Origin: Rhodococcus erythropolis NBRC 15567
GTDB taxonomy: Bacteria; Actinomycetota; Actinomycetes; Mycobacteriales; Mycobacteriaceae
Reading direction: 5' to 3'
DNA: 64,000 nucleotides
Assembly (NCBI RefSeq): GCF_001552595.1
Contig: NZ_BCRM01000002.1
Span: 124,001-188,000 of the forward strand
The translations under genes were made by a program, and so were the position numbers. This document shows, piece by piece, positions 16,909 to 24,823 of the stretch. Positions within the stretch are counted from its first letter, which is position 1; each line of letters begins with the position of its first letter. The notes under the pieces are model-generated. The model searched no databases. It was given only the letters and a program-made list of their open reading frames with translations, and had not been told where the DNA came from.

Positions 16909-18744
16909 ATGGGCCATTACAAGAGCAACGTTCGGGACCTGGAGTTCAACCTCTTCGAGGTTCTCGGACTGGAGAAGCCACTGAGCGAAGGCGCTTGGGG
17001 CGACCTGGATGCCGACACTGTCCGCAACATGCTGGCAGAGGTCGCACGCCTGGCCGAGGGACCGCTTGGCGAATCTTTCGCCGATGCGGACCGCAACCCC
17101 CCTGTCTTCGATCCCGAGACGCACACCGTTGCACTTCCGGAATCCTTCAAGAAGTCGTTCAAGGCTCTGTGGGATGCCGAGTGGTACCGCATGGGACTGA
17201 GCGAAGAGGTCGGCGGCGTGCCGGTTCCCCGCTCGGTCGTGTGGGCCATCGGTGAGCTGATCCTGGGCGCACAGCCTGCAGCGCACATGTACCAGGCCGG
17301 ACCCGCCTTCGCGGACGTGCTGTTCAACAACGGCACCGAAGAGCAGAAGAAGTGGGCAGCAACCATCGTCGAACGCGGATGGGGCGCCACGATGGTCCTC
17401 ACCGAGCCCGACGCCGGCTCCGACGTCGGTGCCGGACGCACCAAGGCGATCAAGCAGGACGACGGCTCCTGGCACATCGAGGGCGTCAAGCGCTTCATCA
17501 CCTCGGCCGACTCGGACGACCTGTTCGAGAACATCTTCCACCTCGTTCTCGCTCGCCCCGAAGGCGCCGGACCCGGCACCAAGGGCCTGAGCCTGTTCTT
17601 CGTCCCGAAGACGCACTTCAACTTCGAGACCGAAGAGTTCGGCGAGCGTAACGGCGTCTTCGTCACCAACGTCGAGCACAAGATGGGCCTGAAGGTCTCC
17701 GCCACATGTGAGGTCACCTTCGGTGGCCACGGCATCCCCGCACAGGGCTGGCTGGTCGGCGAGGTCCACAACGGCATCGCCCAGATGTTCGACGTCATCG
17801 AGCACGCTCGAATGATGGTCGGCACCAAGGCAATCGCCACCCTCTCCACCGGTTACCTCAACGCTCTCGATTACGCCAAGCAGCGCGTTCAGGGTGCTGA
17901 CCTGACCCAGATGACCAACAAGGCAGCGCCGCGCGTGACCATCACGCACCACCCCGACGTGCGTCGCAGCCTGGCAATGCAGAAGGCATACGCCGAAGGC
18001 CTGCGCGCGGTGTACCTCTACACCGCAGCACACCAGGACGAGGTTGTCGCCCAGCTCGTCTCGGGCGCAGACAAGGACACCGCGTTCCGCGTCAACGACC
18101 TGCTGCTCCCGATCGTCAAGGGCGTCGGCTCCGAGCGTGCGTACCAGTACCTGACGGACAGCCTGCAGACCCTCGGTGGCTCCGGCTTCCTGCAGGACTA
18201 CCCGATCGAGCAGTACATCCGCGATTCCAAGATCGACTCGCTGTACGAAGGCACCACGGCCATCCAGGCTCAGGACTTCTTCTTCCGCAAGATCGCTCGT
18301 GACCGCGGCGTCGCGCTCGCTCACGTTGCCGGACAGATCAAGACCTTCATCGACAGCGAAGCCGGCAACGGTCGCCTGAAGGCGGAGCGCGCACTGCTCG
18401 CCACCGCACTCGAAGACGTCCAGGCCATGGCTGCCACGCTCACCGGCTTCCTCATGGGAGCTCAGGAGCAGCCCACCGAGCTGTACAAGGTCGGCCTCGG
18501 TTCCGTCCGCTTCCTGATGTCCGTCGGCGACCTGCTCATCGGCTGGCAGCTCCTCCGCCAGTCCGAGATCGCTCTCGCGGCACTCGACAACGGCGCTTCC
18601 GACAAGGACAAGGGCTTCTACGAGGGCAAGGTCGCCATCGCGTCCTTCTTCACCAAGAACGTCCTGCCCGAGCTCACCGCTTCACGCGAGATCATCGCGA
18701 ACACCGAGAACGACATCATGGAGATCGACGAAGCAGCATTCTGA
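16909..18744 (+). CDS. fadE5: Acyl-CoA dehydrogenase, FadE5 type
   Basis: A 611-residue flavoprotein that oxidises acyl-CoA to trans-2-enoyl-CoA. The N-terminus [20 protein letters not shown] is diagnostic of mycobacterial FadE5. The FAD/substrate segment is [15 protein letters not shown], and the catalytic-base region contains [19 protein letters not shown]. The extra C-terminal domain (about 470-611) marks the long ACAD subfamily. The start at ATG 16909 follows a GGAGAAG site; an upstream in-frame GTG is less likely. In M. tuberculosis this gene borders fadA2, but here the two are 8.7 kb apart. A candidate TetR operator lies just upstream. Confidence 0.94.
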   Translation: MGHYKSNVRDLEFNLFEVLGLEKPLSEGAWGDLDADTVRNMLAEVARLAEGPLGESFADADRNPPVFDPETHTVALPESFKKSFKALWDAEWYRMGLSEEVGGVPVPRSVVWAIGELILGAQPAAHMYQAGPAFADVLFNNGTEEQKKWAATIVERGWGATMVLTEPDAGSDVGAGRTKAIKQDDGSWHIEGVKRFITSADSDDLFENIFHLVLARPEGAGPGTKGLSLFFVPKTHFNFETEEFGERNGVFVTNVEHKMGLKVSATCEVTFGGHGIPAQGWLVGEVHNGIAQMFDVIEHARMMVGTKAIATLSTGYLNALDYAKQRVQGADLTQMTNKAAPRVTITHHPDVRRSLAMQKAYAEGLRAVYLYTAAHQDEVVAQLVSGADKDTAFRVNDLLLPIVKGVGSERAYQYLTDSLQTLGGSGFLQDYPIEQYIRDSKIDSLYEGTTAIQAQDFFFRKIARDRGVALAHVAGQIKTFIDSEAGNGRLKAERALLATALEDVQAMAATLTGFLMGAQEQPTELYKVGLGSVRFLMSVGDLLIGWQLLRQSEIALAALDNGASDKDKGFYEGKVAIASFFTKNVLPELTASREIIANTENDIMEIDEAAF

Positions 18745-18766
18745 TTCGTTCCTGATTCATGAAAAG

Positions 18767-18801
18767 TGCCGGTCCCGAGAATGTTTCGGGACCGGCATTT
18801 T
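18767..18801 (+). terminator. Rho-independent terminator of fadE5
   Basis: The perfect 12-bp arms TGCCGGTCCCGA (18767-18778) and TCGGGACCGGCA (18786-18797) with a 7-base loop are followed by TTTT. It begins 23 bases after the fadE5 stop and also lies just beyond the convergent lipoprotein gene. Confidence 0.85.
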
Positions 18802-18829
18802 CATGCTCGGCAGTCAATGCAATCTGTGG

Positions 18830-19459
18830 TCATCTGCGCTCGACGGTCGGGCAACTGATCTGTGCGGACAGTACGGACGTCGTCGGTTGTTCGCCGGGCC
18901 GTGCCGCCGTTCCTACCAGGGAAAGCGCCACGCGCCTGCGGTCCGGAGAACTGACTATTTCGATGGAATTGTCGACGCCGCCGCCGAAGGACACGAACTG
19001 TCCGCTCTGATCCGAGAACATCATCGTCGCCCCGGACTGACCTGGTTCCGGGTTTTCGTTCACGTAGACCTGCAACTGGAAATCACGCCCCGGATATTCG
19101 CCGCCGCCGTCGTACTCGTAGAAGGAACTCGTGTGCACCTCGTAGGCCCACTGGCGGTGACCGGCGGGCAGCGAATCCGCCCAGTTGTGCTCGAAACACG
19201 TGACGGATCCGGGCAGCGAGACATTGGCTGCGCCGCTCCACCCACCGGACAGGGTGATGGCTCCGTATGGCGCTGCTTCGGACTCGTGCCGATCGGAAGG
19301 CAAGGGCGGAACGGTCACGGGTCCGACATTGCGACCGGTGAACTCGAAAAGCCTCTCGCTCGACACGAACGGGGGCGACTCGCGCTCACCGGCACAGGAG
19401 ACAACTGACAGGGCGGCCATGACCAGTAACGCGCACATACCGCGTCTACGAACCGGCAC
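18830..19459 (-). CDS. Secreted lipoprotein, function unknown
   Basis: A 209-residue protein that starts at GTG 19459 (MPVRRRGMCALLVMAALSV), with a GGGGT-type ribosome site just upstream. The basic start, hydrophobic core and lipobox VVSC give a lipoprotein signal peptide with acylation at about Cys22. The mature part has a beta-rich, polar composition (GRNVGPVTVPPLP, GAITLSGGWSGAANVSL, FQLQVYVNENPEPG) and two further cysteines that may form a disulfide. No family is recognised. It is convergent with fadE5 and divergent from the ABC/YhgE pair. Confidence 0.8.
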   Translation of the reverse strand: MPVRRRGMCALLVMAALSVVSCAGERESPPFVSSERLFEFTGRNVGPVTVPPLPSDRHESEAAPYGAITLSGGWSGAANVSLPGSVTCFEHNWADSLPAGHRQWAYEVHTSSFYEYDGGGEYPGRDFQLQVYVNENPEPGQSGATMMFSDQSGQFVSFGGGVDNSIEIVSSPDRRRVALSLVGTAARPGEQPTTSVLSAQISCPTVERR

Positions 19460-19548
19460 CTCGACACCCCCTGTCCGTTTCAAACAGAATACATACCGTT
19501 CGGTCTCCAAGTTACCGATCGTGTCCGACACATCCCATTCGTGGGACC

Positions 19549-19579
19549 GCTCACCCGCTACCGATGTGATTGGGTGAGC
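19549..19579. repeat. Inverted repeat between the lipoprotein and ABC genes
   Basis: GCTCACCC (19549-19556) and GGGTGAGC (19572-19579) are perfect 8-bp arms around a 15-bp loop within the 179-bp divergent intergenic region. It might be an operator or a leader hairpin for the ABC gene; a shorter ACCG-TT-CGGT palindrome lies near 19496-19505. Confidence 0.3.
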
Positions 19580-19638
19580 ACGAACGTCCACTGAACCAGC
19601 ACTCGGTTCTTTCGAAGGCCGAGTAGATCAACAGACAG

Positions 19639-20361
19639 GTGATCATCGTGGTCGCACCAGAGCACGCACAACTCGATTACGCCCCTGACCTGGCATTGAC
19701 CGCCACGGACTTGGCGCTCGACGGCCCATGGGGGCCGGTGTTCGGACCCGTCAATCTCGAGATTCGTGCGGGCGGTGTGACCATCCTCGAAGGCTCGGCC
19801 GGTTCAGGACGTACGTCCTTACTTCTGACACTCAGCGGACGAATGAAAGCCAGTTCCGGATCACTGTCCGTCTTCGGTCGAACGCGTCCCCGCGAGATCT
19901 TCGAGATCGCCGGGGTCGCCGGGTTCGAGGACATCGACGAGCTTGCCGAGTCCGTCACCGTCCGAGATCTGATCACCGAACAAATTCGCTGGGATGCGCC
20001 CTGGTACAAGCTCATCGGACGTGCCGGAGACCGCGAACTCGAAGCGGTGTGCGCTCCCGTCTTCGGCGATCATCCCTTACCTGCGCTCGGCCGGTACGTC
20101 AGCGATCTCGGGGAACTCGAGGCGACCCTGCTGCGCATCGCCGTCGCGAACACGAAGAAGCCGGCCCTGCTCGTCGTCGACGATCTCGAACAGGTGCGGC
20201 GCGACTCCGAACGCGCGTACCTCGTCGAGCGACTCGTCGAGATGGGGAGCTACCAGACCATCATCGCGTCGACCGTCAACCCGCTGCCCGACGGATCACC
20301 CATCGATGCCGTCGCCCTGCTCCAAGAAGTCACCAATCCCGACCAAGAAGGGGCGAGGTAA
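19639..20361 (+). CDS. Degenerate ABC-type ATP-binding protein
   Basis: A 240-residue protein with an ABC-ATPase layout but altered active-site motifs. The Walker A region reads GSAGSGRTS (52-60), with arginine where the invariant lysine should be. The signature helix is DLGELEATLLRIA (156-168) instead of LSGGQ. The Walker B region is LLVVDDLE, with Asp in place of the usual catalytic Glu partner. It starts at GTG 19639 (a second GTG is at 19648). Its stop is five bases before a YhgE/Pip membrane protein, so the two should act together, perhaps with weak or no ATP hydrolysis. Confidence 0.8.
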   Translation: MIIVVAPEHAQLDYAPDLALTATDLALDGPWGPVFGPVNLEIRAGGVTILEGSAGSGRTSLLLTLSGRMKASSGSLSVFGRTRPREIFEIAGVAGFEDIDELAESVTVRDLITEQIRWDAPWYKLIGRAGDRELEAVCAPVFGDHPLPALGRYVSDLGELEATLLRIAVANTKKPALLVVDDLEQVRRDSERAYLVERLVEMGSYQTIIASTVNPLPDGSPIDAVALLQEVTNPDQEGAR

Positions 20362-20366
20362 CCGCG

Positions 20367-22379
20367 ATGCTCGCTGGAATGTCTCTCGGAACCGAACTCA
20401 AGCGGTTCTCCCGCGGCGCGATGCCCAGGATCGCACTCGTCACCATCATCTTGATGCCACTGCTGTACGGCGCAATGTACCTGTGGGCCTTCTGGAATCC
20501 GTTCGGTGAGGTCAACAAGGTCCCCGTCGCACTGGTCAACACCGACCGCGGTGCAATGGTGCAGGGTCAAGAGCTCAAGGCTGGCGACGAAGTAAGCCAA
20601 GCACTTCTCGATTCCGGTGAGCTCGATCTCCACCTGGTCTCACAGCAGGAAGCCGAACAGGGAGTCTCGGACGGGACGTACTACTTCTCTCTCACTCTGC
20701 CCGAGAATTTCAGCGAGGCCGTTGCCTCCCCGACGTCCAAGGACCCCCACAAAGCTCAGTTGCAGTTCACCTTCAACGACGTCAACAACTACCTCGGCAC
20801 CATCATCGGCCAAAATGCCGCCCAGCAGGTTCTCAGTCAAGTCAGCGACAAGATCGGCGCGCAGTCCGTCGAGACGGTCCTGGTCGGATTGACCGATGCC
20901 GGTGCAGGTTTGAACCAGGCCGCCGACGGAGCACTCCAGCTCTCGGCCGGAGTGAACACTGCCAACGCCGGAGCCGGCGAATTGGCGTCGGGCTCGAAAA
21001 CTCTGGCAGACAACATGGTTACCGCACGTGACGGCGCAGCCACTCTTGCCGGCGGTACAGCGCAACTCTCGACCGGTATCAATACCGCCACGGACGGCGT
21101 CCTCGCACTGACCGACGGTTTGGGCCAACTCGATCTCGGAGCCGTCCAACTGGGCGACGGCGCAAGCCAACTCAGTGGTGGCGTCACCCAGGTCGTCGAC
21201 CAACTGAGCGTCCTCGGGAACACACAGGCAGACGTTGCACAACTGGTCGGGCAGGCGGTGGCCAGCCTTCGGCTGAACCCGGATCCTGTCAGCCAACAGA
21301 TCGCCAATGCCCTCGCGCCTGCCCAGGACATGCTGCGCACTCAGGGTTTCGGTGAAGCGACCATGGGCCAACTGGGCGAACTCAAGAGCGGTGCACAACA
21401 ACTCGCTTACCAACTCGACGATCCGTCGAGCACCTTCCGAGCCGGGCTGAATGCCGCGGCCAACGGCGGCGGTGAACTCCGCAACGGCCTGGTGCAGCTG
21501 CGTGACGGCGGTCAGCAAGTCAACGACGGCGCTCAAACCCTCAGCAGTGGACTGGTTCAACTCACCGACGGCAGCGTCCAACTCTCCGATGGTGCAGCCA
21601 AACTCGCCGACGGCACCGAGCAACTCCGTGCCGGGTCTGCCGAACTCGCAACCAAACTCACCGAGGGCGCCGGTCAGATTCCCAGTTGGACCGATCAGCA
21701 GCGAACCGCAACCGCTCAAACCCTCTCCAGCCCGGTCGAACTACAGGAGACCTACGAGAACCGGGCAAGCACCTTCGGTACCGGTTTTGCTCCGTTCTTC
21801 CTGCCCCTCGCGCTGTTCGTGGGCGGCATCATCACCTGGATGCTGCTCAAGCCGCTCCAGAACCGGCCCATCGCAAACGGACTCGGCGCGCTGCGAGTGG
21901 TCCTCGCCTCTTACTGGCCGGCATTGCTCATCGGCATCTGCCAGGTGATCGTGATGTACCTGGTCGTGCACTTCGCCGTCGGCCTGCACCCCACACACGC
22001 CCTCGGCACCGTCGGATTCCTGATGCTCATCACTGCCACGTATATGGCGTTGATCCAGGCGTTCAACGCCATCTTCGGAGTCTCCGTCGGACGCGTCATC
22101 ACCCTGGCGTTCCTGATGCTGCAACTGGTTTCGGCCGGCGGCATCTATCCCGTCGAAACCACCGCGAAACCGTTCCAGATCATCCACCCCTTCGACCCGA
22201 TGACCTACGCGGTGAACGGGCTACGCCAACTCACCGTCGGCGGTATCGACTCGAGACTGTGGGTCTCGATCGCCGTCCTCGGCGGCCTTCTCGTCGCCTC
22301 ACTCGGCGCCAGTTCACTTGCTGCACGCCGAAATCGGCAATGGACGATGGACAGGCTGCATCCGCCGATCGAAGTCTAG
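20367..22379 (+). CDS. YhgE/Pip domain membrane protein (ABC-2-like)
   Basis: A 670-residue protein with one N-terminal membrane helix (about 20-40; IALVTIILMPLLYGAMYLWA), then a large extracytoplasmic domain (VALVNTDRGAMVQGQEL is typical of YhgE/Pip N-termini). This domain carries many repeats of the form LxxGxxxLxxG (about residues 170-460) that should form a long helical rod. It ends with five or six membrane helices of ABC2_membrane type. The family includes phage-infection protein Pip and EsaA-like type VII secretion proteins. It is probably an export or envelope-spanning channel working with the ATPase-like protein upstream. The repeat region could be mistaken for low complexity but is in frame throughout. 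Confidence 0.88.
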   Translation: MLAGMSLGTELKRFSRGAMPRIALVTIILMPLLYGAMYLWAFWNPFGEVNKVPVALVNTDRGAMVQGQELKAGDEVSQALLDSGELDLHLVSQQEAEQGVSDGTYYFSLTLPENFSEAVASPTSKDPHKAQLQFTFNDVNNYLGTIIGQNAAQQVLSQVSDKIGAQSVETVLVGLTDAGAGLNQAADGALQLSAGVNTANAGAGELASGSKTLADNMVTARDGAATLAGGTAQLSTGINTATDGVLALTDGLGQLDLGAVQLGDGASQLSGGVTQVVDQLSVLGNTQADVAQLVGQAVASLRLNPDPVSQQIANALAPAQDMLRTQGFGEATMGQLGELKSGAQQLAYQLDDPSSTFRAGLNAAANGGGELRNGLVQLRDGGQQVNDGAQTLSSGLVQLTDGSVQLSDGAAKLADGTEQLRAGSAELATKLTEGAGQIPSWTDQQRTATAQTLSSPVELQETYENRASTFGTGFAPFFLPLALFVGGIITWMLLKPLQNRPIANGLGALRVVLASYWPALLIGICQVIVMYLVVHFAVGLHPTHALGTVGFLMLITATYMALIQAFNAIFGVSVGRVITLAFLMLQLVSAGGIYPVETTAKPFQIIHPFDPMTYAVNGLRQLTVGGIDSRLWVSIAVLGGLLVASLGASSLAARRNRQWTMDRLHPPIEV

Positions 22380-22954
22380 GTCAGGGTCTCCGGCCAAGGC
22401 TCCACGGTCAGCGCAGGCCATTCCCTGCGCCACCGTGCCGCCTTGGCCTCGTAAACCTCTCTCGGTGCAAGCACCGGGTTGGGGCGGATGATCATGTCGA
22501 AAAGATCGTCGTATCCATGCGGGGCATACACGTCCACAGTGCCGCCCGCAGACTTGGTGATCCCGAAACAGCAAGTTGTGGAAGCGAAGTGGTCGATAGC
22601 GTCGCGGCAACTGGTGAACGGAACGCCGGGAATCCCGAAATGCTGCTCGTACCACAGGTGCACGCGGGCTTCGTTGCGTACTTCGACATCGGCATCCACA
22701 TCGGCGAACAGTTCTGCCGCCGAACGAATCACACGGTCCTCCGCGTCGTAGCTCAGATCGCCGGCGTCGAAATAGAAGAGGTCGTAGTCCTTGATTCCGG
22801 CGCCGAGGTCACGGCCGTCGATGTGATTCCAGACGGTTTGGAAGAGCCCACCCGCCGTCAGGTACCACTCCGGCAATCCCAGCTTCGGCGCCCGATCCAC
22901 GATCGTTGCGACCACTGGATTGGCCAGGGCGATCTCGAGAAATCGTTCACGCAT
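22376..22954 (-). CDS. Nucleotidyltransferase family protein (NTP_transf_6/DUF925 type)
   Basis: A 192-residue protein starting at ATG 22954 behind GAGAGG. The segment TVWNHIDGRDLGAGIKDYD followed by LFYFD matches the DUF925 nucleotidyltransferase pattern, with GIKDYDLFYFD as the catalytic acidic strand. Its substrate is unknown; homologues are often found near regulators. It is divergent from an XRE regulator over a 65-bp region with three copies of an ACTTGTCA-like repeat, and convergent with (4-bp overlap) the YhgE gene. Confidence 0.82.
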   Translation of the reverse strand: MRERFLEIALANPVVATIVDRAPKLGLPEWYLTAGGLFQTVWNHIDGRDLGAGIKDYDLFYFDAGDLSYDAEDRVIRSAAELFADVDADVEVRNEARVHLWYEQHFGIPGVPFTSCRDAIDHFASTTCCFGITKSAGGTVDVYAPHGYDDLFDMIIRPNPVLAPREVYEAKAARWRREWPALTVEPWPETLT

Positions 22955-22972
22955 GCTCGTCAGCCTCTCATA

Positions 22973-23013
22973 TGACAAGTAAACTTGACATCATGTGACA
23001 AGTATTCTTTACT
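22973..23013 (+). promoter_or_regulatory. XRE promoter with three operator-like repeats
   Basis: TTGACA (22985-22990), a 17-base spacer and TTTACT (23008-23013) place transcription start at or next to ATG 23020, so the message is probably leaderless. Three related octamers overlap it: TGACAAGT (22973-22980), ACTTGACA (22983-22990, inverted) and TGACAAGT (22996-23003). They look like binding sites for the XRE protein itself and could also control the divergent nucleotidyltransferase gene. Confidence 0.5.
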
Positions 23014-23019
23014 TTTCCC

Positions 23020-23265
23020 ATGACTGGAAAGGCCGGCGACAACAACGTGCGGGAGCACCGACGCCTCGCCGGCCTCACCCAGGCGCAACTGGCCACGGCA
23101 GGTCAGGTGAGCAGACAGAGCATCGTCTCCGTCGAACGCGGCGACTACGCACCGAGTGTCTACCTGGCACTTCGCCTGGCACTGGCACTGGGGACCACCG
23201 TCGAAGCGCTCTTCCCCTTACCCGAATCGGCACTCACCGCAGAAATTCCAGAGGAGACGGCATGA
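23020..23265 (+). CDS. XRE-family HTH regulator
   Basis: An 81-residue protein that is almost only a helix-turn-helix domain (VREHRRLAGLTQAQLATAGQ, then VSRQSIVSVERGDYAPSVYLA). This small Cro/CI-like type usually pairs with a membrane protein or a toxin. The start is ATG 23020, without a ribosome site but with a promoter in leaderless position. It overlaps the next gene by four bases (ATGA). It probably autoregulates through the repeats upstream. Confidence 0.9.
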   Translation: MTGKAGDNNVREHRRLAGLTQAQLATAGQVSRQSIVSVERGDYAPSVYLALRLALALGTTVEALFPLPESALTAEIPEETA

Positions 23266-23750
23266 GCACCATGATGAAGGCAATGCGGTTCGTCGGAGAT
23301 CTGGACGACGACTTCTACAAGGACGAGCGGCAGCGCGACGTCTGGAACGAAGCCTCGGCGGTGGGATTGCAGAGTGTCTTCTGGGCAGTCTTCGTCAGCT
23401 CGGCGATTCTGCCCTGGGTCGCCGGCCGAACAGGGGCGTGGATCTCGCTCGCGCTGCTGATCGTCGCGCTGTTCGGCTCGGTGGTCACGATTGTCTATGC
23501 ACTTCGACGCGACGTCGATGTCTACGTGTTGTCCAACTACAACCGTCCCCGGGTCGTGATCAGCATCGCGCTGTACCTCGTCGCCGCAGTCGGCATCATG
23601 GCGCGCCTCAAATTCGATTCGTACGAAGAATCGTCCACGTGGGTCGGCGCTCTCGTCGGCGGAATCGTCGGTGGCGGCGTCGCAATCGCGGCAGTCAAGC
23701 TTCACCAGCAGCGCGCCAAGCGACGCGAAGCGGCCGAAGAACTTCTCTGA
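23262..23750 (+). CDS. Small polytopic membrane protein paired with XRE regulator
   Basis: A 162-residue protein with about four membrane helices (near residues 38-58, 62-83, 97-117 and 125-145) and a basic C-terminal tail (HQQRAKRREAAEELL). It starts at ATG 23262 with GAGGAGA upstream and overlaps the XRE gene, so both are expected to be made together. XRE plus small membrane protein pairs are widespread in Gram-positive bacteria; the role is usually unknown. Confidence 0.8.
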   Translation: MSTMMKAMRFVGDLDDDFYKDERQRDVWNEASAVGLQSVFWAVFVSSAILPWVAGRTGAWISLALLIVALFGSVVTIVYALRRDVDVYVLSNYNRPRVVISIALYLVAAVGIMARLKFDSYEESSTWVGALVGGIVGGGVAIAAVKLHQQRAKRREAAEELL

Positions 23751-23835
23751 ATTCCGGAAGTCTGCCCAGCACAACGGAATCCATAGAGTTGGTAAAATCG
23801 TGCCGGGTCAACCGATCGCGAGTAACGTCGAAACG

Positions 23836-24819
23836 GTGAGCACTCGCCTCGGATACCAGATGCCCAACTTCAGCTACGGCGGTCCGGTCAAGGACCTCTT
23901 CCCCACCGTCATAGCGCAGGCCCGCGAAGCCGAAGCCGCAGGCTTCGACACTGCATTCGTGATGGATCACTTCTACCAACTCCCCGGAATCGGAGCGCCG
24001 GACGCCCCGATGCTCGAGGCCTACTCCGCGCTCTCCGCGCTGGCGACGGCCACCGAGACCATCCAGTTGTCTGCACTGGTCACGGGAAACACCTACCGCA
24101 ATCCGCCCATGCTCGCCAAGACCGTCACCACCCTCGACGTGGTGAGCGGCGGTCGGGCCATCCTGGGCATCGGCGCCGGTTGGTTCGAACTCGAACACAA
24201 TTCGTTCGGATACGAGTTCGGAACGTTCACCGAGCGCTTCCAGAAGCTCGACGAAGCACTCCAGATCATCGCGCCGATGCTCCGCGGTGAGCGCCCAACC
24301 TTCGACGGCAAGTGGTACCACGTCAAGGACGCCATCAACGAGCCTCGCGTCCGCGACGACCTGCCGATCCTGCTCGGCGGCGGCGGTGAGAAGAAGACGT
24401 TCGGCCTCGCCGCTCGCTTCGCGGATCACCTCAACATCATCTGCGACCCGTCGGAACTGCCCCGCAAGATGGAAGCACTTGCGGCACGCTGCGACGAAGC
24501 CGGTCGCGATCCCGCAACCCTCGAGACCAGCTTCCTCACGTTCATGATGATCGACGAGGACGGCGACAAGGCTCGCGCGCATCAGCGAACGTTTCTCGCG
24601 GAGCGTGGCCTCGACATCACCACGGCGCCGCAAGACGTGGTCGCCAAGGCCACCGAGCGCCATTTCGTCGGCAGCCCGGACGACGTCGCCGAGCAGGTTC
24701 AGACGCGCATCCTCGACCACGGCATCGACGGCGTCGTGATCAACCTGATCACCAACGGCGAAGAGCCAGGCATCGTCGACCTCGCGGGCCGCACCCTCGG
24801 CCCACTCGTCGGCAAGTAG
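23836..24819 (+). CDS. LLM-class, probably F420-dependent oxidoreductase
   Basis: A 327-residue TIM-barrel luciferase-like monooxygenase family protein. It has the N-terminal strand YGGPVKDLFPTVIAQAREAE, the FVMDHF segment, ALVTGNTYRNPPMLAKTVTT and the GRAILGIGAGW loop common to F420-using actinobacterial members. The start is GTG 23836 (VSTRLGYQMP); the frame is open further upstream but overlaps the previous gene. It acts in the cytoplasm on an unknown substrate. Its 3' end is only four bases from the convergent VanW-domain gene. Confidence 0.9.
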   Translation: MSTRLGYQMPNFSYGGPVKDLFPTVIAQAREAEAAGFDTAFVMDHFYQLPGIGAPDAPMLEAYSALSALATATETIQLSALVTGNTYRNPPMLAKTVTTLDVVSGGRAILGIGAGWFELEHNSFGYEFGTFTERFQKLDEALQIIAPMLRGERPTFDGKWYHVKDAINEPRVRDDLPILLGGGGEKKTFGLAARFADHLNIICDPSELPRKMEALAARCDEAGRDPATLETSFLTFMMIDEDGDKARAHQRTFLAERGLDITTAPQDVVAKATERHFVGSPDDVAEQVQTRILDHGIDGVVINLITNGEEPGIVDLAGRTLGPLVGK

Positions 24820-24823
24820 GTCC

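Noticed and set aside
16888..18324. 478-residue frame antisense to fadE5
   Set aside because: It is a mirror of a strong coding gene with regular codon bias and has no family match, so it is a shadow.
20900..21700. Repetitive stretch in the YhgE gene as a DNA repeat array
   Set aside because: The DNA units differ; it is a protein-level heptad-like repeat in one continuous frame and not a CRISPR or tandem DNA array.
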